The notes: generated from the letters alone by a model not told the origin. 64,000 nucleotides of DNA from Musa acuminata AAA Group (GCF_036884655.1 NC_088347.1:16574501-16638500); one strand, 5' to 3'; numbered from the stretch's first letter, positions 47,105 to 59,566 are shown. A program made the numbers and translations.

Positions 47105-48600
47105 TGTTAGGATCAAGAGCGCACTAAGAGGGGGGGGTGAATTAGTGCAATAGAAAACTTTTTTGATTTAAAAAACTTATTACGATTAAGGTCGATTTAA
47201 CAAAAGTGGTTTCAACTCAATCCTTTTAGATGAACGTTGAACTTGAAACTTTTCAGGAAATACCAAGAGAAGACTAAGGTGATTTGCAGCAATGCAAATC
47301 ACACAACTAAAAAACGTCGGTTTCGTAAAGCTTTCGTACAAGTAAAACAAATTTCGAAAAATGTTTACATCAATGCGTAAGTAGACGTAGTTAAGCACAA
47401 TAAGGAGGAGAGGCAGTTTGCTTATAAAGGAAAGATGCTCAAAATAAATGCAAACCGAGATTTTAGAGTGGTTCGGTCAACGTGACCTACATCCACTATT
47501 ACCTTTCTCCTTCGATGAGGTCACCGGCATCCACTATAGGCCTTCCTTCAATAAGCGAAGGCCAACCACCCTTTTACAACTTTTTTCCTTTTAACAAACT
47601 TAGGAGACAACCCTTACAAGTTTTCACTCCTCTCTTGAATGATCTCAGCACTTAGAAAAAAGGAGGAGAACTCTAGCTTTTACAACACTTTAAGACCTCA
47701 AAGACTCAAGATTAAAGCAAGTTTTTCATTGTCCTTTCATGTAGGAAAAGGTGGGATTTATATAGGCCCTAATGAGTTTGAAAATGGAGCTTAAAAGTGT
47801 CCATTCCTGGATTTTCGGGGTTCTGGCAGTACCACCGCCATTACTAGGTAGTACTACCACCTGTCATCAGACACTAAGTGGTACTACCGCTCAGTCTGGG
47901 TGGTACTACCGCTTGACAGCGCTCGAAGACCGAGCTCAGGCGGTACCATCGCCTGACAGGGGCAGTACCACCGTTGGCAGCAATAACTGTTGGCGGTACC
48001 ACCACCTGACAAGGGTGGTACTACCGCCCAGAATCCCTAGGAGACCGAGTCTCTTGGGCGGTGCCACCGCCAGCCAGGAATTCTAGGTCCGAATGGGCTA
48101 TTCCATTCGGCCCAATTTGGGTCTGTTAAGGGCTCAGTTGGCCCCTAATTAAGTTAGTGGGATTATCACTCTATCGTAACTTAATCTATACTCTAACTAC
48201 GACAATTATGACATGATTACTGCAATTATGTGTTCCGATACGTCAATCGCTTCTTCCAGCGAGCTTCCGGCGAACTTCCGGTGAACATCCGATGAACCCT
48301 CGGTGATGCTCTGGCGGACTCTTGGCAAGCTCCTGGACTTTGCAATGATCTTCTTGGTGAGTTCCAACAAGCTTTTATGGCATGCTCCTGGACTTCTTGG
48401 CTGGTTCCTACAGAACTTCTGACGAACGTCCGGACTTTCGACGAACTCTTGGACTCCCAACGTGATCTTGATCTTGACTCTGGCATAACACCTACTGCAT
48501 GTCTTACTACCATCGTAGTTAATCCTGCATACTTTTTTCAACATATAGATTAGATAAACAAATGACAATTGACTTCATCATCAAAATCCAAGATTCAATA
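47105..48600 (-). repeat. Sirevirus solo LTR with perfect TSD
   Basis: 1496 bp on the minus strand, with no PBS, PPT or internal sequence on either side. The 5-base TSD GATAA (47100-47104, 48601-48605) is perfect, and the T LTR resumes across it. This is the signature of unequal recombination between the two LTRs of one element. Inverted TATA at about 47757, palindrome array 47815-48080. Confidence 0.88.
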
Positions 48601-48605
48601 GATAA

Positions 48606-48795
48606 TGAGACAGATTTGTCTTTAAATACAAACTCTAAATAATCCCGATCATAGGTTACTCGAGAGGGACATCAAGATAATCGGATAGACTGGTGTACTA
48701 TATACCTGTCCATATGATGGAGGTGATTGATCTCATAGCTGCTCATGTGGGGACACTAGGGATACAGTGCAGATGCTCATTGAAGAATAAGTTCA
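48606..48795 (+). repeat. T-family LTR copy 2, second part
   Basis: Matches 56131-56312; ends at the Reina-2 insertion, whose TSD copy GTTCA is at 48791-48795. Confidence 0.7.
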
Positions 48796-49233
48796 TGTTA
48801 GGACTCTAGCTTGGAGAGTCCTAATTGAGAGGGATATTATTGTAAAACTGTTAGGACTCTAGCTAGGAGAGTCCTAATTGAGAGGGACATTCTATTAAGA
48901 CTCTAGCTAGGAGTGTCCTAATTGTGAGGGGCATTCATGTAGGAGGTGTTTTCTTAGAGAAGAATTAGGAGTTGTAAGGGAATATGAGTCTTGACTAGGA
49001 GTCCTATTAGGAGTTGGTTAGAAGTAAGAGTCTTAAGTAGGAGTCCTATTAGGAGTTAGGGTTTAGAAGCCCTATAAATAGCCATGTATTCCTTCTCTTT
49101 TGATAAGCAATAGATGAATATTTTCTGCAGCCTTTGAGCAGCAACTTGGAGGGAGGAACCCCTATAGAGTTCCAAGGAGGCCGATCCCCTAAAGAGATCA
49201 ACCCAAAGTTTAGAATCTGCAAGGGTTCTAACA
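48796..49233 (+). repeat. Reina-2 5' LTR
   Basis: 438 bp. Three ~44-base direct repeats at its start; TATA box TATAAATA at 49073-49080. A PBS-like CCTAGTATCAGAGCAGC follows at 49234-49250. Confidence 0.9.
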
Positions 49234-50564
49234 CCTAGTATCAGAGCAGCGTTCTTGGCATCTCGCTGCCCTTCCACAGCCATCCATCAACCCTCCACAA
49301 CCATCCAAAGCAATTCTCACAATTGCTTAAAAGATCGTCACCGAATTTCGCCATCATCTCCACCACCGCGGATCATCCTTTGATCTCCCTATGAATTGCA
49401 ACAGGTTCTGATTTCCTACCTTACTGCTGCTGCAATTTAGTTATCCTTATTCGAAAATCCAAAAAAAAAAAAAATAGTTCCTATATTGCTGCATAAACTT
49501 TTCGTCATAAAGTTTTCATCTCTACGACGAAAGATACATTGCAGAATTCTAGCCGCATAGCACCATCTGTTTGATCTTGCTACTATGCTTTTTCTATCCA
49601 AATTTCTATGAAATTTTTATGACATCTTTGACACTTTGTAACAGTATATTTCCCTTTGGTTTCATCAAAAAATTCTCAATATAAACTACTGATCTTTAAT
49701 GTCCAATCTGCTGCACTTGAATTGCAGAATTCAAGCCGCATAGCACCATCTGTTTGATCTTGTTACTGTGCTTTTTCTATCCAAATGTTTAAAAAAATTT
49801 TATGACATCTTTGACACTTCCTAACAGTGGATTTCCCTTTGTTTTCATCGAAAAATTCTCAATATAAACTACTGATCTTTTATGTCCAATCTGCTGCACT
49901 TGAAAATCTATGCTGCAGAAAATTTCACCTGCATATTGTTGCCTTAACCCATCTATTTGCAATCTTTTTTGAATAAAATTTCTTATACACTTCATAGATC
50001 ATCTTGACTTCCATCTAAGATTGATCTAATAAGAAATCCATCTCTAAAAACGATTTTATGTTGCTGCAAATTTTCGTCGTAACCCATTGAAATTTCTCGA
50101 CGAGAATTCTGCAATCGCAACTTGCACCAATTTCCTTACTGTTATACTGCCGAAATTTTCTTGATTAAATTAGATATCCTTGCTGTCATATAAACTGTGA
50201 TTTTGACATCAATTCCCTCCTCAATTCTCTCAAGTTTTTGGTGGAAATTACGTCAAGAAACCGTTGTTTCTTCGACGACAATTCTACTCTTACAAGACAG
50301 CATATACTTGCTGCAACTTCCACGGATTTCTGTCAAACCTTTGCTACCATCTACCACAGATCCAAAACTTTCATCCACAGCCCTAAAACTCTACCAAACC
50401 ATACCCTCAAACTGCACCCAAAACAGCCACAAAACAAGCCTAAACCGCAGCCTACATCCACTAATCCACCAACCCTTTCAACCATCACTTCTCTCAACCT
50501 ATACATGCCTTTAACCCAACAGCAAAAGAGAGATCTTAACATCATAGATTTGGAGGCATATATT
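49234..50564 (+). other. Reina-2 leader
   Basis: PBS, then ~1.3 kb before gag. The ~190-base repeat is marked by 'ccgcatagcaccatctgt' at 49551 and 49735 and a decayed third mark near 49921. A short frame starting at 50238 runs into gag in a different register upstream of its ATG; I do not regard it as a gene. Confidence 0.75.
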
Positions 50565-53500
50565 ATGGCATCTAAGGAGGCAATCAATGATAAATTCGAA
50601 GCTTTGGAGGCACGAATGGAGGATAAGATACGGACGCTCTTTACCGAACTCAGATTGGGCCGACCACTAAGCCCGAAAAAATCATATCACGGAGAGAGCT
50701 TTGCCCAATCGCACCAGGCTTGAAGAGATGAGTTCCAAGGGAGGGGAGGCTCTATGACTGAACCCAACTATCCATGCATGAGAGTGGACTTCCCTAGATG
50801 GGAAGAAGGAGACCCGATTGGTTGGATCTCGCACGCGGAGCGATATTTTCAGTACCACAAAACCACGGATGCATATATGATGAAAATTGCAGCTATACAT
50901 CTTGAAGGAGATGCTATACAATGGTTTGACTGGTTTGAACATACTTATGGAGTCCTTTCATGGCGACAATTCAAAGAAGGACTGCTGATCCGCTTCAAAC
51001 CAACAGATTATGAGAATATTGACAGACAACTAGCAAAGATCCGACAAACCTCTACCATTCAGGAGTACCAAACCAGGTTTGAAAGGTTATCTAATCAAAC
51101 TTATGATTGGTCTCAAAAACAGCTATTGAGGACCTTCATTGAGGGCTTGAAGCCGGAGATCCAAGGAGAAGTTAAAGCGCGACAACCATATACGCTTATG
51201 CCAGTCATCTCTTTCACACGACATCAAGAGGAGCAATTGAACCATGAAGCTCGGAGGACTAGGGTCACTCCTCAACCAATAATATTGAAACCCTCAACCC
51301 CCCCTACTATTGACCAAGTCCCTACACCAAAGAGGTTAACAAGGGAAGAGCTTCGGGAGCGATATGCGAAGGGGTTATGTTGGCATTGTGACGAGCCGTG
51401 GAGCCGTGAGCATCGCTGTAGTAAAAGACTTCTTATGATTGAATCGATAGAAGAAGAGGTCATTGAACACCCAAAAGAGAGCCTTGAACATGAAGAAGAA
51501 GATGCGGAAGAAGAGCCACAACCGACTGACGTTACAGTACACGCATTAGCCAACTACTCAAACCCGCAAACGATAAAAGTTGGAGGCCTTCTTAAACAAC
51601 AACCGATCACTGTTCTCATCGACATGGGCAGTACTACTAACTTCCTAAATAGTAAGCTTGTTGTTTGGATAGCATTCCCTATCGAGAATTGCTACAGGTT
51701 TGATGTTAAGGTCATCGACGGACGGATTTTAAATTGTGATCGTAGGCGCCCACAAGAGAAACTATTGCTGAAGGACCAAGAGATAATTGCATATTTCTTC
51801 CTTCTCCCTCTTAACAATCATGAGGCCATGCTCAGAATTAAATGGTTGACGACATTATGTGATATTTTCTGAAATTTTATGAAACTAATTATGAAATTTT
51901 ACAGTAAGGAGAAACAGGTGACATTGCACGGGAAACGTGGGGGCGACATAACAACGATTTGCACACAACAAATGGAGAATGTTTTGCATAAAGCATGCAG
52001 CGGCTTTTTGGTACAACTTGAGCAGCAAACTAAGGAAGAGCCGATAGAATTTGAAGATCCAAATCTACTTCCTTTGCTTGCTGAATTTTCAAATATATTT
52101 GACAAACTGTGCAACCTACCTCTCACCCGTCGGCATGATCATTGTATAACGATTCTTCCAGGCAAATCTTCAGTAAATACTTGGCCATATCAATATCTAC
52201 ATCTCCAGAAGGATGAAATAGAAAGGATTATAAAAGATATGCTCGAAACAGGAGTTATTCGACCGAGTTGCAACCTCTACTCTTCACCGGTGCTACTTGT
52301 ACACAAGAAGGACGGAACATGGCGAATGTGCATTGATTACTGAGCTCTCAATGGCATAACCATCAAGGATAAATACCCTATTCCAGTACTAAATGAATTG
52401 CTATATGAAAGGGAGCACAAATCTTCACAAAGATGGCCCTTTGATCCGGGTATTATCAAATACGAGTGTACGAAGAAGTCATACCGAAAACCGCCTTTCG
52501 AACACATAACGACCACTAGAAATTTTTACTTTCTTCAACAAAAGGTGGGATATCTTGGGCATATCATATCAGAGGAAGGTGTGACGGTGGACCCCTTCAA
52601 AATTGGAGCAATGCAAAACTGGCCGACCCCGAGAAACATAAAATTGCTATATGGCTTTCTGGGTTTAATAGGCTACTACCGCAAATTCGTGAAAAACTAT
52701 GGAAAGATCAGTGTACCACTTACTTCCTTACTGGAAAAAGATGTCCTCCAATGGTTGGACAAAGCCTCGACTGCCTTCGACAAACTTAAGGTAGCCATGA
52801 CGACAACGCCGGTGCTAACACTACCAGATTTCAACCGACCCTTCATTATTGAGGCGGACACATCTGGAGTCAGAATTGGAGTCATTCTCATGCAAGATGG
52901 TCGACCACTCGCATACACTAGCAAGGTATTATCTCCCTACTATCAAAATAAGTCAACATATGATAAGGAGATGCTCGCCATTGTGCGCGCAGCAACGCGG
53001 TGGAGACCCTACTTGATTGGTCGACGATTTCAAATTAAAACCGACCATAAAAGCCTCAAGTACTTTTTGGAGCAAAAGATATCATCCCCTGAGCAGCAAA
53101 AATGGGTAACAAAACTTCTTGGTTTTGATTGTGAAATAACTTACAAAAGGTGGAAAGAGAATATTGTTGCAGATGCGCTTTCGCAACTACCTGAGCAAGC
53201 TGAATTTTCGGTCGTTTTGCTTCCAACCAGCGACTTCCTTGAGGATATTAAGATGGAATGGCAGGAAGATTCGGAGACCAGTAAGATACAAAAAAAATTA
53301 GAGGAAGCACCAAGCTCCGTGGCTCATTACAATCGGGACTCAAAAGAATTATGCTATAAGGGACGCATTGTGCTTGTGACAAATTCTACTTGCAATTTCA
53401 AGAGCAGATTTTGTACAAAGTTATTCCATATGCAGGGTACTAAATTAGAAAGGAGTATGACATATCACCCACAAACCAACAACCAGACGGAAGTTTTAAA

Positions 53501-53738
53501 TAGGTGCTTGGAGACAGCCCAAAGCCACCCACCAAATATGACTACCCAAAGAGAACTCCAGACCCCGCCAAGTGCCATTATTGATCGATGGATCGTGACT
53601 CGACGACGACGACCCACTAATGAAGTGCTAATACAGTGGACGAACCTACCAATAGAAGATGTCACTTGGGAGAACTATGATGACTTGAAGATCAAATTTC
53701 CAGAATTCACGAATCATCAGCCTCGAGGACAATGCTGA
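50565..53738 (+). pseudogene. gag-pol: Reina-2 Gag-Pol, non-autonomous
   Basis: One frame of 1058 codons from ATG 50565 to TGA 53738. Internal stops lie near 50721 (TGA), 51870 (TGA, tryptophan in Reina-1) and 52341 (TGA, arginine in Reina-1). Gag: capsid block IGWISHAERYFQYHK and knuckle CWHCDEPWSREHRC (272). Protease has DMGSTTNF (D353), where the active-site threonine is methionine. RT starts normally (KKDGTWRMCIDY) and then goes wrong: 52410-52522 is RT sequence read out of frame, and the region with the YxDD aspartates is deleted. RNase H follows ([26 protein letters not shown]). Integrase is reduced to the YHPQTNNQTEVLNRCLE core end. A chromodomain (VLIQWTNLPIEDVTWENY) closes the frame. 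Confidence 0.92.
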
Positions 53739-53739
53739 T

Positions 53740-53755
53740 TTGAAGAGGGCGGGTC
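53740..53755 (+). other. Reina-2 PPT
   Basis: TTGAAGAGGGCGGGTC between the polyprotein stop and the 3' LTR; a degenerate but purine-rich tract, matched in Reina-1. Confidence 0.65.
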
Positions 53756-54193
53756 TGTTAGGACTCTAGCTTGGAGAGTCCTAATTGAGAGGGACATTCA
53801 TGTAAAACTGTTAAGACTCTAGCTAGGAGAGTCCTAATTGAGAGGGACATTCTGTTAAAACTCTAGCTAGGAGAGTCCTAATTGAGAGGGGCATTCATGT
53901 AGGAGGTGTTTTCTTAGAGAAGAATTAGGAGTTGTAAGGGAATAGGAGTCTTGACTAGGAGTCCTATTAGGAGTTGGTTAGAAGTAAGAGTCTTAAGTAG
54001 GAGTCCTATTAGGAGTTAGGGTTTAGAAGTCCTATAAATAGCCATGTATTCCTTCTCTTTTGATAAGCAATAGATGAATCTTTTCTGCAGCCTTTGAGCA
54101 GCAACTTGGAGGGAGGAACCCCTATAGAGTTCCAATGAGGCCGATCCCCTAAAGAGATCAACCCCAAGTTTAGAATCTGCAAGGGTTCTAACA
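53756..54193 (+). repeat. Reina-2 3' LTR
   Basis: 438 bp, same length as the 5' LTR. TATA at 54033-54040. Confidence 0.92.
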
Positions 54194-54198
54194 GTTCA

Positions 54199-55255
54199 CT
54201 GATTGATCCGCTCATGGAGTGCTGGATGGTTGATGATACCTCATTGTTAGATAGATATTTTATCATTCCAGTGGTGTATATGGTCCTTAGAATTGAGATA
54301 TCAAGGATGTCTTGTATGAGTACTCCACTCTTTGATATCAGACTTGTAAGTCTGGAAGTTCTAGATCTAGCACAATCGATCATCTAGAGTGGCAACCAAT
54401 CTTACGAGGGCTATTGAGTGTCGATAGAAGATCATCCTCTCTCGGTGTTATGAGAGAAATATCCCATAGGTTCTTACTCAGACAAATCCCTGGCTAGGGT
54501 CATTCAGATTGACAAAAAAAGTATTCTCTACGAGAATCCGATTAAAGCGAGACTCGAGTAGAAACCGTGTAGGCCTGACAGCACTATGCCCACTATATGG
54601 TCTCTAGAATATTAGATGGATAAGGAACTATAGGTATACAGTAATTATGGATAGATAGGTCTAATGGAGTGGATTCCCCTATATCGTTTGGGGACTACGA
54701 CGTAGTGGCCAAGTACGTCTACCGTCGATGAGTCGAGTGAATTATTATAGAGATAATAATTTGTTGAGCTAGAAGGAGTTTTGACAGGTATGACATACGG
54801 CCAGCTCGATATTGAGCCTAGAGGGTCACACACATATGGTAGGTGTTATGGCAAGTAGAGGTTCGAATATGAGTTATCTGCTATAGCCCTTATCTTATTG
54901 TATATCCAATAAGCCTGTGAATTATTGGATCCTATGGATGAGATCCAATAAGAGTCAATGAGAGATTATTGGGTAGAGACTCACTAATCTAAGAGGTTTG
55001 GATAGTTGAATAGAGATCTAGTACCCAATATGGTAGAATTTATTAGAGTTAATTTGATAAGGGGACTCTATAAATATGAAGGAATTAAAGGGCCATGAGC
55101 TAGGCTTTTTGTATGCCACCTTCTATTCTCCTCTCTTCCTCTCCTCAACCTGCAACCCCATTTGGGCCGTATGGACAACATGAAAGAGCAACCCCTTCTT
55201 GATTGCGTGGTGTACGCAACGAGGAGGATTGTGCAGCGATTTGAGAAGAATCTTC
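54199..55255 (+). repeat. T-family LTR copy 2, third part
   Basis: Resumes after the Reina-2 TSD and matches 56315-57300 over its length; TATA at 55069-55076. Cut off at ~55255 by a Sirevirus LTR start. Confidence 0.7.
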
Positions 55256-55940
55256 TTGAATCCCAGATTTTGATGATGAAATCAATTGATGAGTTTACGA
55301 TCTAATTTATACTTTAAAAAAAGTGATGGAGGACTAACTTCAATTAGGAAAGGTAAAATGATTAAAGTAGAAAAATCAAAAGTTGGGTCGGAGTTAGAGA
55401 TCGGGCATCGGGCTAGAAGAATCGGACGTTGTGCTAAGATTGGATGTTGTGGGAGTCAATGTCGATGGATCGGGTGATATGCCAAAGGTTTGGACAATGC
55501 ACCGAAAGTTTGCCGAGAGTTCGGATAAACCAATGACATGTCGGACAATTAAATTCTTGTCTTGTAATTGTTTAGGTCTTAATTATTGTAGTTAGGTCTT
55601 AAATTGAGTTAGGTTTGGGTGTAATCCAACTAACTCAATTAGGGGCCTTTTGGGCCTGATCTGGGGTTGATTTGGGCCTAGTGGGAGGTCCATTCAGTGA
55701 CCCAGGGTAAGGCTAGGCGGTGGCACCGCAAAACTAAGTGGTGGAACTGCTTATGAGCTGAAACGTACGAAATGTACATTTTCCAAAAGACCTGGTAGTG
55801 GTACCACTAGTGTTAGGCGGTGTTACCACCCAAACTAGTGGTGGTACCACCCAATACACAGTCTCCCATGTAGCCTGGTGGTAGTACTGCCCAAACTAGG
55901 TGGTAGTATCGCTAGTTGTTAGGGGGTGTAGGCAGTGGTA
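55256..55940 (+). repeat. Sirevirus LTR fragment (5' part)
   Basis: Starts TTGAATCCCAGATTTTGATG and runs into the palindrome motifs (55715-55930), then breaks off. No PPT before and no TATA; a relic. Confidence 0.7.
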
Positions 55941-55945
55941 TCAAC

Positions 55946-57561
55946 TACTAGTCATAGGTGTTCTGTAAGCTAATCACGTGAGTGGCAGCACGTGTGACAT
56001 GATATGTAGTCTTTTTGCTTATTATTATTATGATATTTTCTCACTTTATATTGCTTGTTGTATAAATATATTGTGATGTTAATGGATCTCTGAAACGGGA
56101 ATTGGATTGTGATAAGATCACGATAATGAGATCAATTCATATTTAAACACAAACGTTAAATAATCCTAGTCATAGGTTACTTGAGAGGGATATCAAGATA
56201 ATCAGATAGATTGATAAACTATATGCTCGTCCAAATGATGGAGACAACTAGTCTCGTAGTTGCTCATGTGGGGACACTAGGGCTACAGTGCAGGTGCTCA
56301 TTGGAGAATGAGTTTACTGAATAATTTGCTCATGGAATGCTAGATGGTTGATGAAATCTCATTGTCAAACAGTGATTCTTCCATCCCAGTGGTTAGCCGG
56401 GTCCTTAAACTTGAGATACTAAGGATGTACTGTATGAGTACTCCACTCTTTGATACCAGACTTATAGGTCCGGAAGGTTCAGATCTAGTACAGCTAGTCA
56501 TTGAGAGTGGTAGCCAATCTTACGAGGACCATTGAGTGTTGATAGAGGATCATCTGCTCAAGTATCATAAGAGGAATATTCAAGTGTTCTCGCTTAAAGA
56601 AATCCTTAGCCAAGGTCATTCGGATTGAAAGATAGAGAGTTTCTATGGGAGAATTCGATTATAGAGAGAATTAAGGAGAAACTCTATAGGCTTGACAACA
56701 CCATGCCCGGTATACGGTCTCTAGGATATTAGATGGATGAGAGAATATAGGTACATGGTAGCATAGGATAGATAGGTCCAAATAATTGGATTCCCCTATA
56801 TCATCTGGGTACTACGGCTTAGTGGCCTAGTACGTCCGTAGTTGATGAGTCGAGTGAATTATTATATGAATAATAATTCACTAAACCAGAAGAATTTCTA
56901 ACAGGTATAACTCATAGCTAGCTCAACATTAGGCCTAGAGAGTCACACACATATGGTAGGTGTTGTGATGAGTAGAGGTTCGGATATGAGATATCCACCG
57001 GACCTCCTATCTTATTGGATATCCAATAAGCCCCTAAATTGTTGGATCCTATGGATAAGATATAATAAGAGCTAATGAGAGATTATTGGATAGAGATCCA
57101 CTAATCTAAGTTGCTTGGGTAGTTGGATGGAGATCCAGTACCCAGTAGGGCAGGATCTATTAGGGTTAAGTTGATAAGGGATCTCTATAAATAGGAGGGA
57201 ACCAAAGACCCATAGGCCTGAGGCTTCTTAGTTATCACCACGTATTCTCCTCTCTCCTCCCTCTTAGATAGCAAGTGTGGATATTTGGGTAGTGATTGGA
57301 GGAGCATCATCGCAACCTTGCTATGTGGATCATCGCTAGAGACGAGGGCACTTGAACTCCTTCATCTAATCCCATGGATCTGTAGGAATTCAAGAATATA
57401 TGATCTCCCTAAGTAAAAACACTATCTCACATATGGATTTAAGTTTTACGAGTTTTTATGCACTAATCTTCGCATGAGGACGAACAAGTTTTTGGAAAAT
57501 TTGGAGTTTTTGTTTTCTATTCTTCTATTGCACATGTGATATCGCCCCCAAATTTTCCTAT
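55946..57561 (+). repeat. T-family LTR copy 3, near full length
   Basis: About 1.6 kb, the least broken T copy. TATA box TATAAATA at 57186-57193. It ends at a degraded CCAACA end before a PBS-like tract (57564-57579). The 5' terminus is not defined because no clean TG start is visible. Confidence 0.65.
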
Positions 57562-58201
57562 AGTGGTATTAGAGCCAAGTTGTTCAAGCAAAAATTGGTT
57601 TTGAATTACATATATTGTGTTTTAGAAAAGTTTTTGTTGTCAAAATTGTTGATGCAAAGATGAGAAAGGGTAGCAACTATTACTACCTTTGTTGTGCTCA
57701 TAGAATAGCCAAATGCTACTTATAGCCTTGGCCATTTGCGGTGGTTGACGATCGATAGCCTACAGGTCGCAAGTAGGTAGTTGCATGAGCAACCTGCCTG
57801 CAAGGGCATGTAGCACCAACTGCAACACTTACGGACACTGCGCCCACGGGCAGAGGTGGTCGCGGGGGCAATGGTGCCAGCTGGCATTATGCTCGTGGGC
57901 ATAACCGTCAGCAGGGGCGTGCCCGCCAACAAAGGGCCGTCGCAGGGTGGTGGCAGCCACAACGTAGCAAGAAGGAGGGGATTAGGGCTTTTTGGAAAGA
58001 TGATATATTTGCCCCTCGGAATTTAAGAAATTCTAACTTTTGTCCTTTCTATCTAAATTACTAAAATGCCTTTCATAATTTAGAAAATTCCTTGCATGTG
58101 TCCCATTTTTAAAAAAAATTAGTTAATTAAAAGTTTAATTAATTAATATTATTATTTACCTAGTAGTCTTATTTAATGATTTATACATGTGATGTATGAT
58201 C
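57562..58201 (+). other. T-family PBS and leader, with a GC-rich patch
   Basis: AGTGGTATTAGAGCCAAG (57563-57580) resembles the initiator Met PBS. Then comes a leader with a GC-rich stretch (57720-57960) and AT-rich DNA to 58201. A minus-strand frame over the GC-rich stretch has no recognisable domain. No gag was found, so the element is truncated and its lineage stays open. Confidence 0.5.
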
Positions 58202-59566
58202 TGTTAAGATCAAGAGTGGCACTAAGAGGGGGGAGGGGGAATTAGTGCAGCGGAAAAATTACGTCGGTTTGAAGATCTTCGTACGACAAAATCCAATTCT
58301 GATGAAAACCATTTTGGTTTTCTTGAATGAGTAAAGATAGGATTGGATAGTTTGTAATGAAGTAAAGTTGAATGCAGTAAAGAGATTAAGTAGTAAGGAA
58401 TGAACATAATAGAATTTATAGTGGTTTGGTCGTTGTGACCTACATCCACTTCTGATTCCTCCTCTGTTGAGGTCACCAGCATCCACTAATGGTCCTCCTT
58501 CAATAAGCGAAGACCAACCACCTCTTCACAGTTCTTTCTCCTTTTCACGGGTTTAGGAGATAACCCTTACAAGCCTCACACCTCTTCTTGGATGATTACA
58601 AAGTTAAAGAGAGGGAGGAGGAGGACTCTTCTCACTTTTACAACACTTTTAACGCCCCAACACTTACAGTTTTTTTCACACTTTGATTGCACATTGTTAC
58701 CCTTTTATGCAGAAAAGGTTCGGATATTTATAGGCTCAAATGACTTTAAAATTAGAGTAAAAAAGTGTCTCATCTTAGATTTCTAGGGTACTGGCGATAC
58801 CACCGCCTGATACTCTAACACTAGGCGGTTCCACCGCCTAGTCTGGCGGTACCACCACTTGATAAGATTCTCGAAAACTGAGCTCTGGCAGTACTTGCTT
58901 GGTAGGCGGTACCACCGACTGACAAGTAATAACTACTGGCGGTACCATTGCCTAGTTTGGGTGGTACTACCTCCCAGACCACTTGGGAGACCACTCCCTA
59001 GGTGGTTCCACCACCCCAGTCTGGCGGTGCCACCACCAAACATGGTCCAGCAACCTGGTTGGGCCTTGAATTTGACCCAAACTAGTCCGATCATGGGCCC
59101 AGTTGGCTCCTAATTGAGTTAGTGGGATTACCTCCCAAACCTAACCCCAATTGCATGCTAACTATGATTCTTAAGGCATACACTAAACAAATCAAGTCTG
59201 ATTAGTCTAGGTTTCTTCCGACGAGCTTCCAATGATCTTCCAGCGAACTTTTGATGATCTCTCGGCAATGTTCAAATAGACTCCTAGCAAGCTCCTAGAC
59301 ATCGCGATGATCTTCTTAGTGAGTTTCGACAAACTTCTTTGGCAAGCTCCTGGACTTCTTGGTCAATTCCAATAGAACTTCCAACAAACGTCCGGACTTC
59401 CGATGAAATCTCGAACTCCCAACGAAATCTTGATCTTGACTCTAGCACTTCATTTAGCTTTATACCTTGATTGCTATCGTAGTTAATCCTATACACTTTT
59501 CTTAATATATGGATTTGATCAAACAATTCATCAATTGATTCTATCATCAAAATTCAAGATTCAACA
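58202..59566 (-). repeat. Sirevirus 3' LTR, minus strand
   Basis: 1365 bp, minus-strand start TGTTGAATCTTG at 59566, end at 58202. A PPT lies directly outside the start, so this is the 3' LTR of a minus-strand element. Inverted TATA 58725-58732, palindrome array 58795-59045. Confidence 0.83.

Larger units (their letters stand above)
48796..54193 (+). mobile_element. Ty3/gypsy Reina copy 2, complete
   Basis: 5398 bp with perfect TSD GTTCA (48791-48795, 54194-54198) and two 438 bp LTRs that look nearly identical. Layout as in Reina-1, opposite strand. The single Gag-Pol frame has only three internal stops but lacks the RT catalytic region and most of integrase. It inserted into a T-family LTR. 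Confidence 0.92.

Noticed and set aside
50197..50514. ORF just upstream of Reina-2 gag
   Set aside because: It lies in the noncoding leader, ends before gag in another frame, and is not kept in Reina-1 or Reina-3.
57720..57962. Possible host exon in the GC-rich patch
   Set aside because: The 80-codon minus-strand frame has no splice-site context, domain or neighbour to support a gene.
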